The position numbers and the translations under genes are program-made. This document shows positions 45,978 to 46,031 of a stretch of 46,031 bases of DNA, one piece after another. Where the stretch lies: positions 1 through 46,031 of the forward strand of contig DASWIF010000012.1 in assembly GCA_036397795.1 (NCBI GenBank), given 5' to 3'. This DNA comes from Candidatus Saccharimonadales bacterium. GTDB lineage: Bacteria; Patescibacteriota; Saccharimonadia; Saccharimonadales; DASWIF01. Position 1 is the stretch's first letter, and the number at the start of each line of letters is the position of its first letter. The notes under the pieces were generated by a model that searched no databases, was not told the origin of the DNA, and saw only the letters and a program-made list of their open reading frames with translations.

Positions 45978-46031
45978 CAAACATAACATCCAGAGGGACC
46001 CCACCTTTGTGGGGCGGAAATGTTATGTTTG
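45978..46031. repeat. Inverted repeat with nested hairpin at the right edge
   Basis: CAAACATAACAT (45978-45989) and ATGTTATGTTTG (46020-46031) are exact reverse complements. Inside, CCCCAC-CTTT-GTGGGG (45999-46014) forms a second stem. The outer arm ends exactly at the last base of the window, so the repeat may extend further or mark an assembly end. Confidence 0.6.

Noticed and set aside
1-46031. CRISPR array, insertion sequence or prophage
   Set aside because: No regularly spaced repeats, transposase, integrase or phage structural genes were seen on either strand.
1-46031. Alternative genetic code (UGA as Gly)
   Set aside because: Several genes end in TGA at the expected position (for example pilN), and conserved proteins show no in-frame TGA.

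Overview
The window looks like a chromosomal piece of a Candidate Phyla Radiation (Patescibacteria) bacterium. This is inferred from compact proteins, very few cysteines in cytosolic proteins, no biosynthetic genes, a type IV pilus cluster, and core information-processing genes in tight mostly leftward operons. A Saccharibacteria-like lineage is possible but is not proven by anything I can see. TGA is used as a stop (for example at the end of pilN), so this is not the UGA=Gly code of Gracilibacteria/Absconditabacteria. I see no rRNA, tRNA, CRISPR array, insertion sequence or prophage.

Layout. 1-6300: leftward type IV pilus operon pilM-pilN-pilO-small membrane protein-pilB-pilT-pilC (pilC cut by the left edge). 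It is preceded by a large secreted ten-cysteine protein (6355-8847) and a membrane-anchored TPR protein. 9429-10890: ychF and a DUF4260 membrane protein, rightward. 10869-11878: tlyA rRNA methyltransferase behind a small winged-helix regulator that is bracketed by two copies of a palindromic repeat. 11991-13609: rpsF-ssb-rpsR-efp operon with a near-consensus promoter and a candidate S6:S18 leader hairpin. 13716-18476: rodZ-like, ftsK and RNase J. 18485-23949: DHH-like protein, truB, rpsO, pnp and a family-4 uracil-DNA glycosylase, the classic nrnA-truB-rpsO-pnp order with hairpins between rpsO and pnp. 23950-24271: a structured gene-free stretch with divergent promoters. 24272-26438: rpsT, holA, mutM.

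26540-30512 is the most accessory part: a 536-residue protein with a RelE/ParE-like tail, a degenerate acyltransferase-like protein, a HAD hydrolase, a 57-residue AbrB-type protein behind a perfect 22-bp-arm palindrome, and a nucleoside 2-deoxyribosyltransferase-like protein. 30677-36776: polA, a small kinase, and the dnaG-rpoD operon. 36844-46031: household and stress genes (YjbR, Ca2+/cation antiporter, oligoribonuclease, CapA-like, MsrB, MscL, two DUF1761 proteins, argS, hypothetical membrane proteins).

Three window-wide patterns stand out. (1) About fifteen genes that start transcription units have a TANNNT -10 box only 5-11 nt before the start codon, which implies widespread leaderless mRNAs, while operon-internal and ribosomal genes mostly have Shine-Dalgarno sites. 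(2) Several core proteins have lost cysteine/histidine metal ligands that are normally conserved: DnaG (all four CHC2 ligands), the family-4 UDG (three of four Fe-S cysteines) and PilB (the tetracysteine motif), while MutM and MsrB keep theirs. (3) The one clearly cysteine-rich protein is the secreted one next to the pilus genes. All calls come from reading the sequence; no database search was run.
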